DNA of 40,111 nt from positions 1 to 40,111 of the forward strand of contig CALLQQ010000097.1 of the NCBI GenBank assembly GCA_938014915.1, in the 5' to 3' direction. The position numbers were made by a program, and so were the translations under genes. Origin of the DNA: an uncultured Clostridia bacterium (GTDB lineage: Bacteria > Bacillota > Clostridia > Oscillospirales > Ruminococcaceae). Every line of letters starts with the position of its first letter. Within the stretch, counting starts at the first letter, position 1. Shown here piece after piece: positions 32,761 through 40,111 of the stretch. The notes under the pieces are model-generated. The model ran no database searches. It worked only from the letters and a program-made list of their open reading frames with translations, and had not been told where the DNA came from.

Positions 32761-33138
32761 ATGTATACAAAAATTACTGCCGAATTCGCCTCCGTTGATG
32801 CGGCTGAATTAGCCGCACGTGCGATTAAGCACAATATCGACGATGTTAGCAAAATTTCCATCCATAGTAAGAATATCGGTGCATTCGACGATGATAGTAG
32901 AACAGGGATATTATCACCTTATAATGTAGATGCTCTTAACTACAGCGGAACATACTTCCCCGTTAGTACTGGCGCCGCTAATATTAGCCCTGCCGTAAAT
33001 AGCAGAGGGAATTATAATTATAGCGATGTCGAATACGGGACTGAGGCTATCATTGAAGTATATGGCAATGATGTCGCTATAAAAGAAACATCACGGCTAT
33101 TGACAGGGCTCGGCGGTTTGAAAATCCATAGGGAATAG
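32761..33138 (+). CDS. Hypothetical protein
   Basis: 125 residues that I do not recognise. The N-terminal part (TKITAEFASVDAAELAARAIKHNIDDVSKISIHSK) and the C-terminal part (EAIIEVYGNDVAIKETSRLLTGLGGLKIHRE) each read as a beta-alpha-beta unit, so a ferredoxin-like fold interrupted by an Asn/Tyr/Ser-rich insert (about 48-88) is plausible. The N-terminus recalls the YflT-type general stress domain only faintly. No membrane segment or signal peptide. ATG 32761 has AAGGGG about 9 nt upstream. It is divergent from the DUF951 operon and precedes the S1-domain gene by 99 bp. Confidence 0.75.
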   Translation: MYTKITAEFASVDAAELAARAIKHNIDDVSKISIHSKNIGAFDDDSRTGILSPYNVDALNYSGTYFPVSTGAANISPAVNSRGNYNYSDVEYGTEAIIEVYGNDVAIKETSRLLTGLGGLKIHRE

Positions 33139-33237
33139 TTTATTCGTTAATTCTATTCTATTTCTGTATTATGCGGCATAACTATTACAGATAATCATTT
33201 TATTATCAAATATGTTGCAGTGTCGGGAGGTAGAAAA

Positions 33238-34164
33238 ATGTCGAACTATATGCCTGAAGGAATTTTATTCGATACCGTTGAAAACAAGAACGCTTTAAAA
33301 TCTGTGCGGAGTTTACAAGAATGTATGTTAACTGGACGTATTCTAGAGGGGCGAGCTATAATTTGCGACAGTGAACACAATCTAATCGTTGACTTGGATT
33401 GTATTAAAGGCATTATTCCGAGGAGTGAGGGCGCTATTGGAATTGATGACGGGACTACACGGGATATAGCATTAATCTCAAAAGTAAATAAGGCAGTTTG
33501 CTTTAGGGTGACTGATTTTAAGCGTGATGAGAATGATAATCTCTATGCCGTATTGTCAAGGAAATCGGTGCAACTAGATTGCATGAAGAACTATATTACA
33601 AAGCTAAAGCCGGGTGATGTTATACCGGCGAGAGTGACGCATTTAGAACAATTCGGTAGCTTTGTTGATATTGGGTGCGGTATTCCATCACTTATTCCAA
33701 TTGACGCAATATCAATATCGAGGATATCACACCCGTCCGATAGATTCGCACCGGGTCAAGATATTTTCACCATCGTAAAGTCGGTAGAGGATAGTGGTCG
33801 TGTATTCCTTACACATAAGGAATTGCTAGGTACATGGGAGGAAAATGCAAGTGAATTCAGTGCGGGCGAAACTGTCGCCGGAATTGTCCGTTCTGTTGAG
33901 AATTATGGCATTTTTATTGAGTTATCACCGAATCTAGCGGGGCTGGCTGAGCCAAAAGAAAATGTAACCGTGGGGCAACATGCTAGTGTTTATATTAAAG
34001 CTATAATCCCCGATAAAATGAAAGTAAAGCTGATAATTGTAGATGTGTTCGACGCCGCTTATCCCGCTGGGGAAATGCGGTATTACATAAATGATGGCCA
34101 CATAGACAATTGGCGCTACTCAACAGATAATTCTACAAAATTAATCGAAAGCAACTTTGAATAG
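33238..34164 (+). CDS. S1 RNA-binding domain protein
   Basis: 308 residues from ATG 33238, with GGGAGGT about 8 nt upstream; the ATG-less extension to 33220 would contain that site. Three consecutive S1-like units are visible: a divergent one near 25-100 (GRILEGRAIICDSEHNLIVDLDCIKGIIPRSE), a canonical one near 122-195 (LKPGDVIPARVTHLEQFGSFVDIGCGIPSLIPIDAIS), and one near 210-275 (FSAGETVAGIVRSVENYGIFIELSPNLAGLAEP). The layout resembles a truncated ribosomal-protein-S1 homologue as found in Clostridia, so ribosome or mRNA binding is likely. It ends one base from the convergent rarA stop. Confidence 0.85.
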   Translation: MSNYMPEGILFDTVENKNALKSVRSLQECMLTGRILEGRAIICDSEHNLIVDLDCIKGIIPRSEGAIGIDDGTTRDIALISKVNKAVCFRVTDFKRDENDNLYAVLSRKSVQLDCMKNYITKLKPGDVIPARVTHLEQFGSFVDIGCGIPSLIPIDAISISRISHPSDRFAPGQDIFTIVKSVEDSGRVFLTHKELLGTWEENASEFSAGETVAGIVRSVENYGIFIELSPNLAGLAEPKENVTVGQHASVYIKAIIPDKMKVKLIIVDVFDAAYPAGEMRYYINDGHIDNWRYSTDNSTKLIESNFE

Positions 34165-34165
34165 G

Positions 34166-35428
34166 CTATTTCGTTATTCTTTTTCTATATGCTCTTGCCG
34201 CATTTTCGATTTTATTATCGCCGAATTCATAATACTTCCTATCCTTTAAAGCATCGGGTAAATACTGCTGCTCAACATAGGAATTCGGGTAGTTGGGCGG
34301 ATATTTGTATTCTATCCCCCTGCCCATCTTCTGGGCGCCGTCATAATGGCTATCACGAATATGCATGGGAATATCGCCAGTATTGCCATCACGTATATCG
34401 GCAATAGCGGCATCAATGGCATTAATTGCGGTATTTGACTTCGGTGCGGTGCAAAGAAGAATCACGGCTTGAGCAAGGGGAATCCTTGCTTCAGGGAATC
34501 CTAGCTGATTCGCCGCATCAACACATGATTTTACAACAGTAATAGCATTAGGGTAAGCAAGTCCAATGTCTTCGGATGCTATCACAAGCAGTCTTCTACA
34601 AATTGAAATTAAATCATCTGCTTCAATCAGCCTTGCCATATAGTGCAAGGCTGCATTTTCGTCCGAACCACGAATTGACTTCTGAAATGCGGATAGCAGA
34701 TCATAATGCTCGTCACCGTCACGATCATACCTCATTGAGCTGCGCTGCGTTAATTCACGTGCAAGATTAAGTGTGATATGATATTTATCGTCTTTTATCT
34801 CTGCTGATAATGCGCATATCTCAATCGTATTAATGGCTTTTCTAACATCGCCACCGCAACCTTTAGAAATGTGTTCTATTACGCCATCTTCTAATGTAAA
34901 ATCACGCTTTAGCTCCCCCCCAGCATATTCTAATGCACGCACTAAAGCAGATGCAATATCTTCCTCTTTTACTGGGCTGAATTCAAACACAGTAGAGCGG
35001 CTAAGTATTGCATTATAAATGTAGAAATATGGATTTTCGGTCGTGGAGGCGATTAGAGTAATATCCCCACTTTCGATATATTCAAGCAAACTCTGTTGCT
35101 GCTTTTTATTCAAGTATTGGATTTCATCTAGGAATAGCAAAATACCATTATTACCTGCAAATGTTGATACCTCGGCTACAACTTCCCTAATATCGGCAAT
35201 TGAGGCGGAAGTGCCGTTTAATTTATGCATTCTCATATTAGATGAGTTCGCTATTATTCTTGCTACTGTCGTTTTTCCAATTCCTGAGGGGCCGTAAAAA
35301 ATCATGTTCGGTATTCTTGCCGATTCGATAATTTTACGGAGCGGCTTGCCTTCCCCTAGGATATGGGTTTGTCCCACCACCTCATCAAGGGTGGTGGGAC
35401 GAATTTTATCTGCCAATGGTGAGGGCAT
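34166..35428 (-). CDS. rarA: Replication-associated recombination protein A (AAA+ ATPase)
   Basis: RarA/MgsA acts at stalled replication forks. 420 residues from ATG 35428; GAGAGG is about 9 nt upstream, while a TTG at 35437 is inside that site. Walker A GPSGIGKTT (about 46-54), Walker B ILFLDEIQYL, sensor region LIASTTENPYF, then the C-terminal lid and oligomerisation domain with SIRGSDENAALHYMARLIEAD and ASEDIGLAYPNA, both hallmarks of the family. It follows glyA by 14 bp and is probably cotranscribed. Confidence 0.96.
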   Translation of the reverse strand: MPSPLADKIRPTTLDEVVGQTHILGEGKPLRKIIESARIPNMIFYGPSGIGKTTVARIIANSSNMRMHKLNGTSASIADIREVVAEVSTFAGNNGILLFLDEIQYLNKKQQQSLLEYIESGDITLIASTTENPYFYIYNAILSRSTVFEFSPVKEEDIASALVRALEYAGGELKRDFTLEDGVIEHISKGCGGDVRKAINTIEICALSAEIKDDKYHITLNLARELTQRSSMRYDRDGDEHYDLLSAFQKSIRGSDENAALHYMARLIEADDLISICRRLLVIASEDIGLAYPNAITVVKSCVDAANQLGFPEARIPLAQAVILLCTAPKSNTAINAIDAAIADIRDGNTGDIPMHIRDSHYDGAQKMGRGIEYKYPPNYPNSYVEQQYLPDALKDRKYYEFGDNKIENAARAYRKRITK

Positions 35429-35442
35429 TAAATTCAACCTCT

Positions 35443-36696
35443 CTATTCATAAAGCGGATATTTTGTGCAAATATCATTTACCTGTTTTCTAATATTATCG
35501 GCACTTTTTTCAAAATCCGTAGCCGTGAGATATATTAACTCTGCAATTGTCTTCATATCATCAGTGCCCAGTCCTCTTGTTGTGACGGCAGGTGTGCCAA
35601 TCCTGATACCACTTGTTACAAAGGGGCTTTGTGGATCGTTTGGAATGGCATTTTTATTTACTGTAATATATACCTCGTCTAGCCGATGCTCAAGTTCTTT
35701 CCCCGTTATATTGAATGGTCGTAAGTCGACAAGCATTAGATGGTTGTCCGTTCCACCGGATACAAGCTTGAAGCCTTTATCAAGCATTCCCTCTGCAAGT
35801 GCTTTAGCATTGGCAACGACATTCTTTTGGTATTCTTTAAATTCAGGTGATAGAGCCTCTTTAAAGCAAACAGCCTTAGCAGCTATGATGTGCATTAACG
35901 GCCCACCTTGAATTCCCGGGAATACGGCAGAATTTAGCTTCCTTGCGAATTCCTCTTTAGCTAATATCAGACCGCCACGTGGTCCTCTCAGTGTTTTGTG
36001 AGTTGTTGTAGTAACCACGTCCGCATACGGCACGGGCGATTGGTGGAGCCCAGCCGCAACTAATCCTGCAATATGCGCCATATCCACCATGAAATAAGCA
36101 TCGACCGCTTTGGCTATTTTGGATAGCTGCTCAAAGTCAATTTCCCTAGCATATGCACTTGCGCCTGCTACAATCATCTTCGGCTTATTCTCAACTGCGA
36201 TCTGCATTACCTTATCATAATCAATTTTGTTGTCATCATCTTCTACACCGTAAGGAATAAAGTTGAAGTACTTGCCCGATAAATTAACTGGAGAGCCATG
36301 AGTTAAATGCCCCCCATGCGCTAAATTCATACCTAATACTGTATCCCCCGGCTCAAGTAATGCAAAATATACTGCGGTATTTGCTTGCGCTCCGGAGTGA
36401 GTTTGCACATTCGCATATTCGGCGCCGAACAATTCCTTTGCACGGTCGATAGCAATTGTTTCGACGATGTCTACATATTCGCATCCACCATAATAGCGCT
36501 TGCCCGGATAACCTTCAGCATATTTATTAGTCAGTACCGAACCCATCGCCGCCATTACAGCAGGAGATACAATATTCTCACTCGCTATAAGTTCAAGATT
36601 TCTGCGTTGGCGTTTTAGCTCCGACGCCATAGCCTCCCCAACCTCATTGTCGTACCCCTTAACGAAACCGATCGTATCCATTAAATCTTTAAACAT
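35443..36696 (-). CDS. glyA: Serine hydroxymethyltransferase
   Basis: PLP enzyme converting serine and tetrahydrofolate to glycine and methylene-THF. 417 residues. LIASENIVSPAVMAAMGSVLTNKYAEGYPGKRYYGG, HSGAQANTAVYFAL, MVDMAHIAGLVAAG and the PLP-lysine motif DVVTTTTHKTLRGPRGG are all intact. ATG 36696 has AAGGAG about 9 nt upstream and a good promoter at 36758-36786. rarA follows directly. Confidence 0.98.
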   Translation of the reverse strand: MFKDLMDTIGFVKGYDNEVGEAMASELKRQRRNLELIASENIVSPAVMAAMGSVLTNKYAEGYPGKRYYGGCEYVDIVETIAIDRAKELFGAEYANVQTHSGAQANTAVYFALLEPGDTVLGMNLAHGGHLTHGSPVNLSGKYFNFIPYGVEDDDNKIDYDKVMQIAVENKPKMIVAGASAYAREIDFEQLSKIAKAVDAYFMVDMAHIAGLVAAGLHQSPVPYADVVTTTTHKTLRGPRGGLILAKEEFARKLNSAVFPGIQGGPLMHIIAAKAVCFKEALSPEFKEYQKNVVANAKALAEGMLDKGFKLVSGGTDNHLMLVDLRPFNITGKELEHRLDEVYITVNKNAIPNDPQSPFVTSGIRIGTPAVTTRGLGTDDMKTIAELIYLTATDFEKSADNIRKQVNDICTKYPLYE

Positions 36697-36757
36697 ATTT
36701 CTTTCTCCTTGTCATTAATTTTAAGCTTATATTGGTAAAATTAAAGCAACTATTTAT

Positions 36758-36786
36758 ATTATAACGTGATATCGCCAAAAAAACAA
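36758..36786 (-). promoter_or_regulatory. Promoter of glyA-rarA
   Basis: On the - strand TTGTTT (36786-36781), 17-bp spacer, TATAAT (36763-36758). Predicted leader is about 55 nt. Confidence 0.7.
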
Positions 36787-36923
36787 TATCTACCACGAAT
36801 TATTATATATATAATAATTAATTGAATTACATCAAGGTTAGTGATCTTATATTTTAATATGCGCTTTATACACATTTTCCGCTTTGATTTTTCATAATAT
36901 ATATAGTATTTTTCTAAATTCGC

Positions 36924-36952
36924 TTGACACATACATGAACATATGGTAAAGT
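36924..36952 (+). promoter_or_regulatory. Promoter of the lipoprotein-permease genes
   Basis: TTGACA (36924-36929), 17-bp spacer, TAAAGT (36947-36952) preceded by TGG, an extended -10 arrangement that offsets the imperfect hexamer. Predicted start is near 36959, about 72 nt before ATG 37031. Confidence 0.65.
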
Positions 36953-37030
36953 ATGTATAGAGAGGTTGTGCCTTGTCTAAGTTTACCTATTTTAATCGGG
37001 AAGATTATTATTTATTTTTAGGAGAATATC

Positions 37031-38311
37031 ATGAAACGAATTATACCAATTTTAATATGTGCGTTAATCCTAACATCATGTAATGTCTTTTCTAATAAAA
37101 ATGACGGTACTGATATTGATGAAAGTGGTCTGAAAACCTTGTCTGAAATATATAATAATATCTTGAATGATCTTAATAAAATTAAACAAAAAGAATATAA
37201 GAATCTAAATTTCAATGATTTTGATATTAACTTCCCCAATATAGAAGAAGTACATAATATTAAAATAACGCCGTACGACCCCATCTCTAGAGAAGAATTT
37301 TTAGATGAGTTTATAGAAATAGCTAAGGAACTTTCCCCCAGTCAACAATATGATGAAGATAATATATATATTCTAAGTGACTTTTTCTATAGTGATGAAC
37401 CAGATACGTACACATATGAAGATCCAGATACTGGTGAGGAGATATCAAGATTCTCAAACCCAAGCCTAAAGAACCATATGGCGGAGTACCTTAATGAAGA
37501 GTTGGGATTTTATGCATTAATGTATGAAACTGATACCTATGGCATAAATAATGACGATGTATATTTTTTAATAAGCAACCCCAACTCGATGCCACGAATT
37601 AATAAAGGTAAAGCGGCTAGGCTCAATGATGGTAAGTCATATCTCGCTGGCTGGCAGCCTATGTATGTATTTGAACTTGAGGCTACATATTTAACTTCGC
37701 AGCTAAAAGATGAAAGTTATCAGTTATTAGATAAAGAAATGTCTATTAAAGATGCAGTAGCTTTTGCAGAAGATTTCTTTATGAACGGACTGCCGTATGA
37801 CACTAACCCAGATATAGGTATCGATATACCCGAGGTGCATGTGTATAAAGTAAAAGACGATGTATTCGGATATTGCTTTTTATTAAGAAAGAAATATGAT
37901 GGAATACCATTTGATTATATAATGTCCGGGCGAGCAAGGTCGGAAATGTCGAACAAAAAAAATTATCAATACGATATGCGAGAATCATTCATGATAGAGA
38001 GTGATGATATTGACTTTTGGGTAGGCGATGAGAAGTGCCAGAACATTGAGCATATTGGCGAGCCGATTAAGAAGATACTAGGGCTGGAGGCTGCAATCGA
38101 TATTGTCAGCAATAAGCTATCGGCAGGAGTTATGTTCGATATAGATAGCGTTGAGCTTGTATATTCGCGTGAGCAAGATGACGATAGCGATGCAGAAATT
38201 GCAAACCCAGTTTGGAAGGTAATCGCCGTTAACGAAAACGATAAGCTAAGTTATCATACATATGTTGATGCGGTGACGGGCGAATTAAGATACTATACGA
38301 TGGCGATTTAG
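37031..38311 (+). CDS. Putative lipoprotein with PepSY-like C-terminus
   Basis: 426 residues, no family I can name with confidence. The N-terminus MKRIIPILICALILTSC is a lipoprotein signal with lipobox LTSC (Cys17). The mature part is acidic and Asp/Tyr-rich. The last 80 residues (LGLEAAIDIVSNKLSAGVMFDIDSVELVYSREQ ... PVWKVIAVNENDKLSYHTYVDAVTGELRYY) resemble a PepSY/YcdB-like module. ATG 37031 has AGGAG 7 nt upstream. It lies 13 bp before two membrane proteins, so it is probably the extracytoplasmic component or regulator of that membrane complex. Confidence 0.8.
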   Translation: MKRIIPILICALILTSCNVFSNKNDGTDIDESGLKTLSEIYNNILNDLNKIKQKEYKNLNFNDFDINFPNIEEVHNIKITPYDPISREEFLDEFIEIAKELSPSQQYDEDNIYILSDFFYSDEPDTYTYEDPDTGEEISRFSNPSLKNHMAEYLNEELGFYALMYETDTYGINNDDVYFLISNPNSMPRINKGKAARLNDGKSYLAGWQPMYVFELEATYLTSQLKDESYQLLDKEMSIKDAVAFAEDFFMNGLPYDTNPDIGIDIPEVHVYKVKDDVFGYCFLLRKKYDGIPFDYIMSGRARSEMSNKKNYQYDMRESFMIESDDIDFWVGDEKCQNIEHIGEPIKKILGLEAAIDIVSNKLSAGVMFDIDSVELVYSREQDDDSDAEIANPVWKVIAVNENDKLSYHTYVDAVTGELRYYTMAI

Positions 38312-38324
38312 CGGGGAGATGCTT

Positions 38325-39233
38325 ATGGAATTGATTCGAATTGTAAAAACTGAACTGAAGAAAGTTTTTACTAGCTTCGGTTTTTGTAGTTGTGTTATAA
38401 TTACATTCCTTCTTTGTTTTACATATGGGCTTTCCTACGATTATGTTACTAGTGAGAATTTGTCGGTTTTTACAGTTTTCATAAGACATTCTAGGGGCGA
38501 ACTTCTTGAAAATATCGATTACTGCTCTCTAAATGCTTTTAGGGTAAATATTAGTCAATGGGTAATTCTTTTTATTCCGATAATTGCCTCTTTTTCGTTC
38601 GTTCCCCTATTCTGTGATGAGCGCAATTCGAAAATGATTAGATACTCGACTATAAGAACAAGCAAATTTACCTATAATGTCGGCAAATTCTTGTCGGCTT
38701 TTTTAGCGGGTGGACTAGCTATTCTAATCGGTCACATCTTATTCGGTATAGCTGTCCACTTTATGTTTCCATCTATATCGGAGTATTCGACAGAATTGCA
38801 GGATTCCTTTATAGAATCGCTCGCATTCACGGAGCCGAAAATGGCTAGTTTATATGAGAAATTCGGTTCTGTTGGGCTGATCGTTCCACGTTTATTCGAA
38901 TTTTTCCTATATGGAGCGATATCTTCTATTCCCGTATTGGTGCTTGCAGCAATATCGAGGAATATTTATGTTATTATCTGTATTCCCTTTTTAGCGAAGT
39001 ATTTAGTAGACCAAACTATGAACAAAGTTTCACATAACCTATATATGAATAATGAAAATCCTGATAGGTTATTGCAAGATTTCTTAATCATATTCGATAC
39101 TAACGCCACTCAAAATTTATTTTTGTATTATGATTATATCGTAAAAATCGTCGTTGCTAATTTGGTTTATGCGATGATTGCATATGTGATATTCAGTTTA
39201 ATAATGAATAGGAGGCTTGATTTAGGTGAGTAG
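38325..39233 (+). CDS. ABC-2 type permease-like membrane protein
   Basis: 302 residues from ATG 38325; GGGGAG at 38313-38318 is 6 nt upstream and abuts the alternative ATG 38319. Six or so hydrophobic segments: one after the cytosolic N-terminus (LIRIVKTELKKVFTSFGF), a long extracytoplasmic loop (about 40-75), then the ABC-2-like stretch IIASFSFVPLFCDERNSKMIRYSTIRTSKFTYNVGKFLSAFLAGG, typical of ATPase-coupled permeases that use a cytosolic coupling helix. No ATPase domain of its own. The final codons overlap the next gene. Confidence 0.75.
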   Translation: MELIRIVKTELKKVFTSFGFCSCVIITFLLCFTYGLSYDYVTSENLSVFTVFIRHSRGELLENIDYCSLNAFRVNISQWVILFIPIIASFSFVPLFCDERNSKMIRYSTIRTSKFTYNVGKFLSAFLAGGLAILIGHILFGIAVHFMFPSISEYSTELQDSFIESLAFTEPKMASLYEKFGSVGLIVPRLFEFFLYGAISSIPVLVLAAISRNIYVIICIPFLAKYLVDQTMNKVSHNLYMNNENPDRLLQDFLIIFDTNATQNLFLYYDYIVKIVVANLVYAMIAYVIFSLIMNRRLDLGE

Positions 39234-40092
39234 TATTAAGCCACGCACAATATGGTCAACCGCAAAAACTCAATATCTAAGTTGGATTCTCAATCCACGA
39301 ATGCTCACCATTGCCGTAATGCTCATTTTTATAAAGACGCTTGCGGTTGAGCCGCTAATAGAACAATCGTCAAAGATGGGGAGCCCGTTGCACACACTTG
39401 AACCGTTTATCGCTGTCGGCAATTCAAGCTTGCTAATTTTGTTTTTACCCGCCGTTTTCCTTGTTTTAATGAGCGACTTCCCCGTTATAAATGGGAATAC
39501 GCTATTTTTTATAAAGAGAACTGGTAAAACTAATTGGTTTTTAGGGCAAGTACTTTATGGAATAATGAGTATTATAACTTTTATTAGCATTGTTGCGCTT
39601 GGTTCAATTCTTTTTGTCGTCGGCAGAACAAAATGGGGTCAAAACTGGAGTGAAGTTGTCAGAACATACGACTACCATTTCCCCGATGAAATCGGGAGCT
39701 TTGCATCGCAGCTTTTACCGTCAAATTTATATAATCAAATACCTATCTTAAAGGCGGCACTGCACACATATATCTTGCTATCCCTATATTTGATGGTGAT
39801 AATCTTAATACTATTCCTCTTTAAGATGCTCAGTTTTAAAAAGGCTGGATTGTTCGCTAGCATTGCCATCATCGCCATTGGTATGGCGGCGGCGTCCATT
39901 GATTCACCTTTGATGTGGGCATTACCTATGGCGAATTCGCTGATTTGGCTGCACTATACCGTTATTTTTAGCGAACCGATTGTTTCGCTTGGATTTTCAT
40001 ATATATACTTTTTCGGTTGCATTTTAGTTCTTCTTGTTCCATGCTTTATCGCAACTCGGAAGTGCAACATATCAAATTTATCGGAAGTGTAA
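39226..40092 (+). CDS. ABC-2 type permease-like membrane protein
   Basis: 288 residues from GTG 39226, which overlaps the previous stop (TAG 39231-39233); AGGAGG at 39210-39215 is 10 nt upstream. Six hydrophobic segments. The region VFLVLMSDFPVINGNTLFFIKRTGKTNWFLGQVLYGIMSII mirrors the coupling region of the preceding protein, suggesting a heteromeric permease pair. The expected ATP-binding subunit is not in the window and may lie downstream of 40092, where only 19 bases remain. Confidence 0.75.
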   Translation: MSSIKPRTIWSTAKTQYLSWILNPRMLTIAVMLIFIKTLAVEPLIEQSSKMGSPLHTLEPFIAVGNSSLLILFLPAVFLVLMSDFPVINGNTLFFIKRTGKTNWFLGQVLYGIMSIITFISIVALGSILFVVGRTKWGQNWSEVVRTYDYHFPDEIGSFASQLLPSNLYNQIPILKAALHTYILLSLYLMVIILILFLFKMLSFKKAGLFASIAIIAIGMAAASIDSPLMWALPMANSLIWLHYTVIFSEPIVSLGFSYIYFFGCILVLLVPCFIATRKCNISNLSEV

Positions 40093-40111
40093 CTATCCTA
40101 GATAAAAATAC

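Larger units (their letters stand above)
36697..37030. other. Intergenic region between divergent glyA and lipoprotein gene
   Basis: 334 bp without a supportable gene. It holds the glyA promoter (36758-36786), a perfect but purely A/T 22-bp palindrome (36798-36819), about 100 bp of featureless A+T-rich DNA, and the lipoprotein promoter (36924-36952). Confidence 0.7.

Noticed and set aside
36798..36819. Perfect 22-bp palindrome between glyA and the lipoprotein gene
   Set aside because: It consists only of A and T, has no T-tract arrangement for termination, and such palindromes are expected by chance in this composition.
38229..38489. 86-residue - strand frame across the lipoprotein/permease junction
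   Set aside because: Antisense to two better supported genes, with no ribosome binding site.

Overview
The window looks like a chromosome segment from an anaerobic, endospore-forming member of the Clostridia. The evidence is low G+C, strong GGAGG-type ribosome binding sites with several TTG starts, the sporulation operon spoIIGA-sigE-sigG, [FeFe]-hydrogenase maturases (HydG, HydF and the TM1266-type small regulator), FeoAB with its Cys-rich partner, pyruvate phosphate dikinase and an M18 aminopeptidase. Almost all of it is core-genome content. No insertion sequence, prophage or CRISPR array was seen.

Layout. 1-3056: a large-subunit catalase cut off by the window edge (- strand), then a small DUF4491 membrane protein and a cupin (+). 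3109-5804: a shared terminator and ppdK (-). 6236-14113: the housekeeping run glmU-prs-pth-mfd, as in Bacillus, followed by an AI-2E family membrane protein (+). 14248-14334: tRNA-Leu(GAG). 14459-17468: rpsF-ssb-rpsR, galU and a RING/zinc-ribbon membrane protein (all -). 17629-21097: prfB, then feoA-feoB (+). 21214-21801: a YlmC/YmxH-type protein and a FeoB-associated Cys-rich protein (-). 22149-24988: the hydrogenase maturation operon (+), behind a long leader. 25004-27486: sigG, sigE and spoIIGA (-). 27671-32619: M18 aminopeptidase, lytic transglycosylase, coaE, Sua5-type TsaC, prfA and DUF951 (-). 32761-34164: an unrecognised 125-residue protein and an S1-domain protein (+). 34166-36696: rarA and glyA (-). 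37031-40092: a lipoprotein and two ABC-2-like membrane proteins (+).

The most interesting material is regulatory. The hydrogenase maturation operon has a consensus promoter overlapped by a Rex-like palindrome. Its roughly 190-nt leader contains a strong hairpin, a long-range stem, a possible antiterminator segment and a textbook intrinsic terminator upstream of the first gene, so it looks like an attenuator or riboswitch of a class I cannot name. The sporulation operon has a spoIIG-type promoter with a 22-bp spacer and Spo0A-box matches. A hairpin hides the sigG ribosome binding site and, on the other strand, is an intrinsic terminator for transcripts running through from hydF.

Two gene-level oddities stand out. 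The lytic transglycosylase is interrupted by an in-frame TAA exactly where the family has a conserved Glu, with the conserved tail still readable afterwards. The catalase has Gln where the family's distal-pocket Asn is expected. Starts were chosen from ribosome binding sites; where an upstream in-frame start overlaps the Shine-Dalgarno sequence, I used the downstream one.
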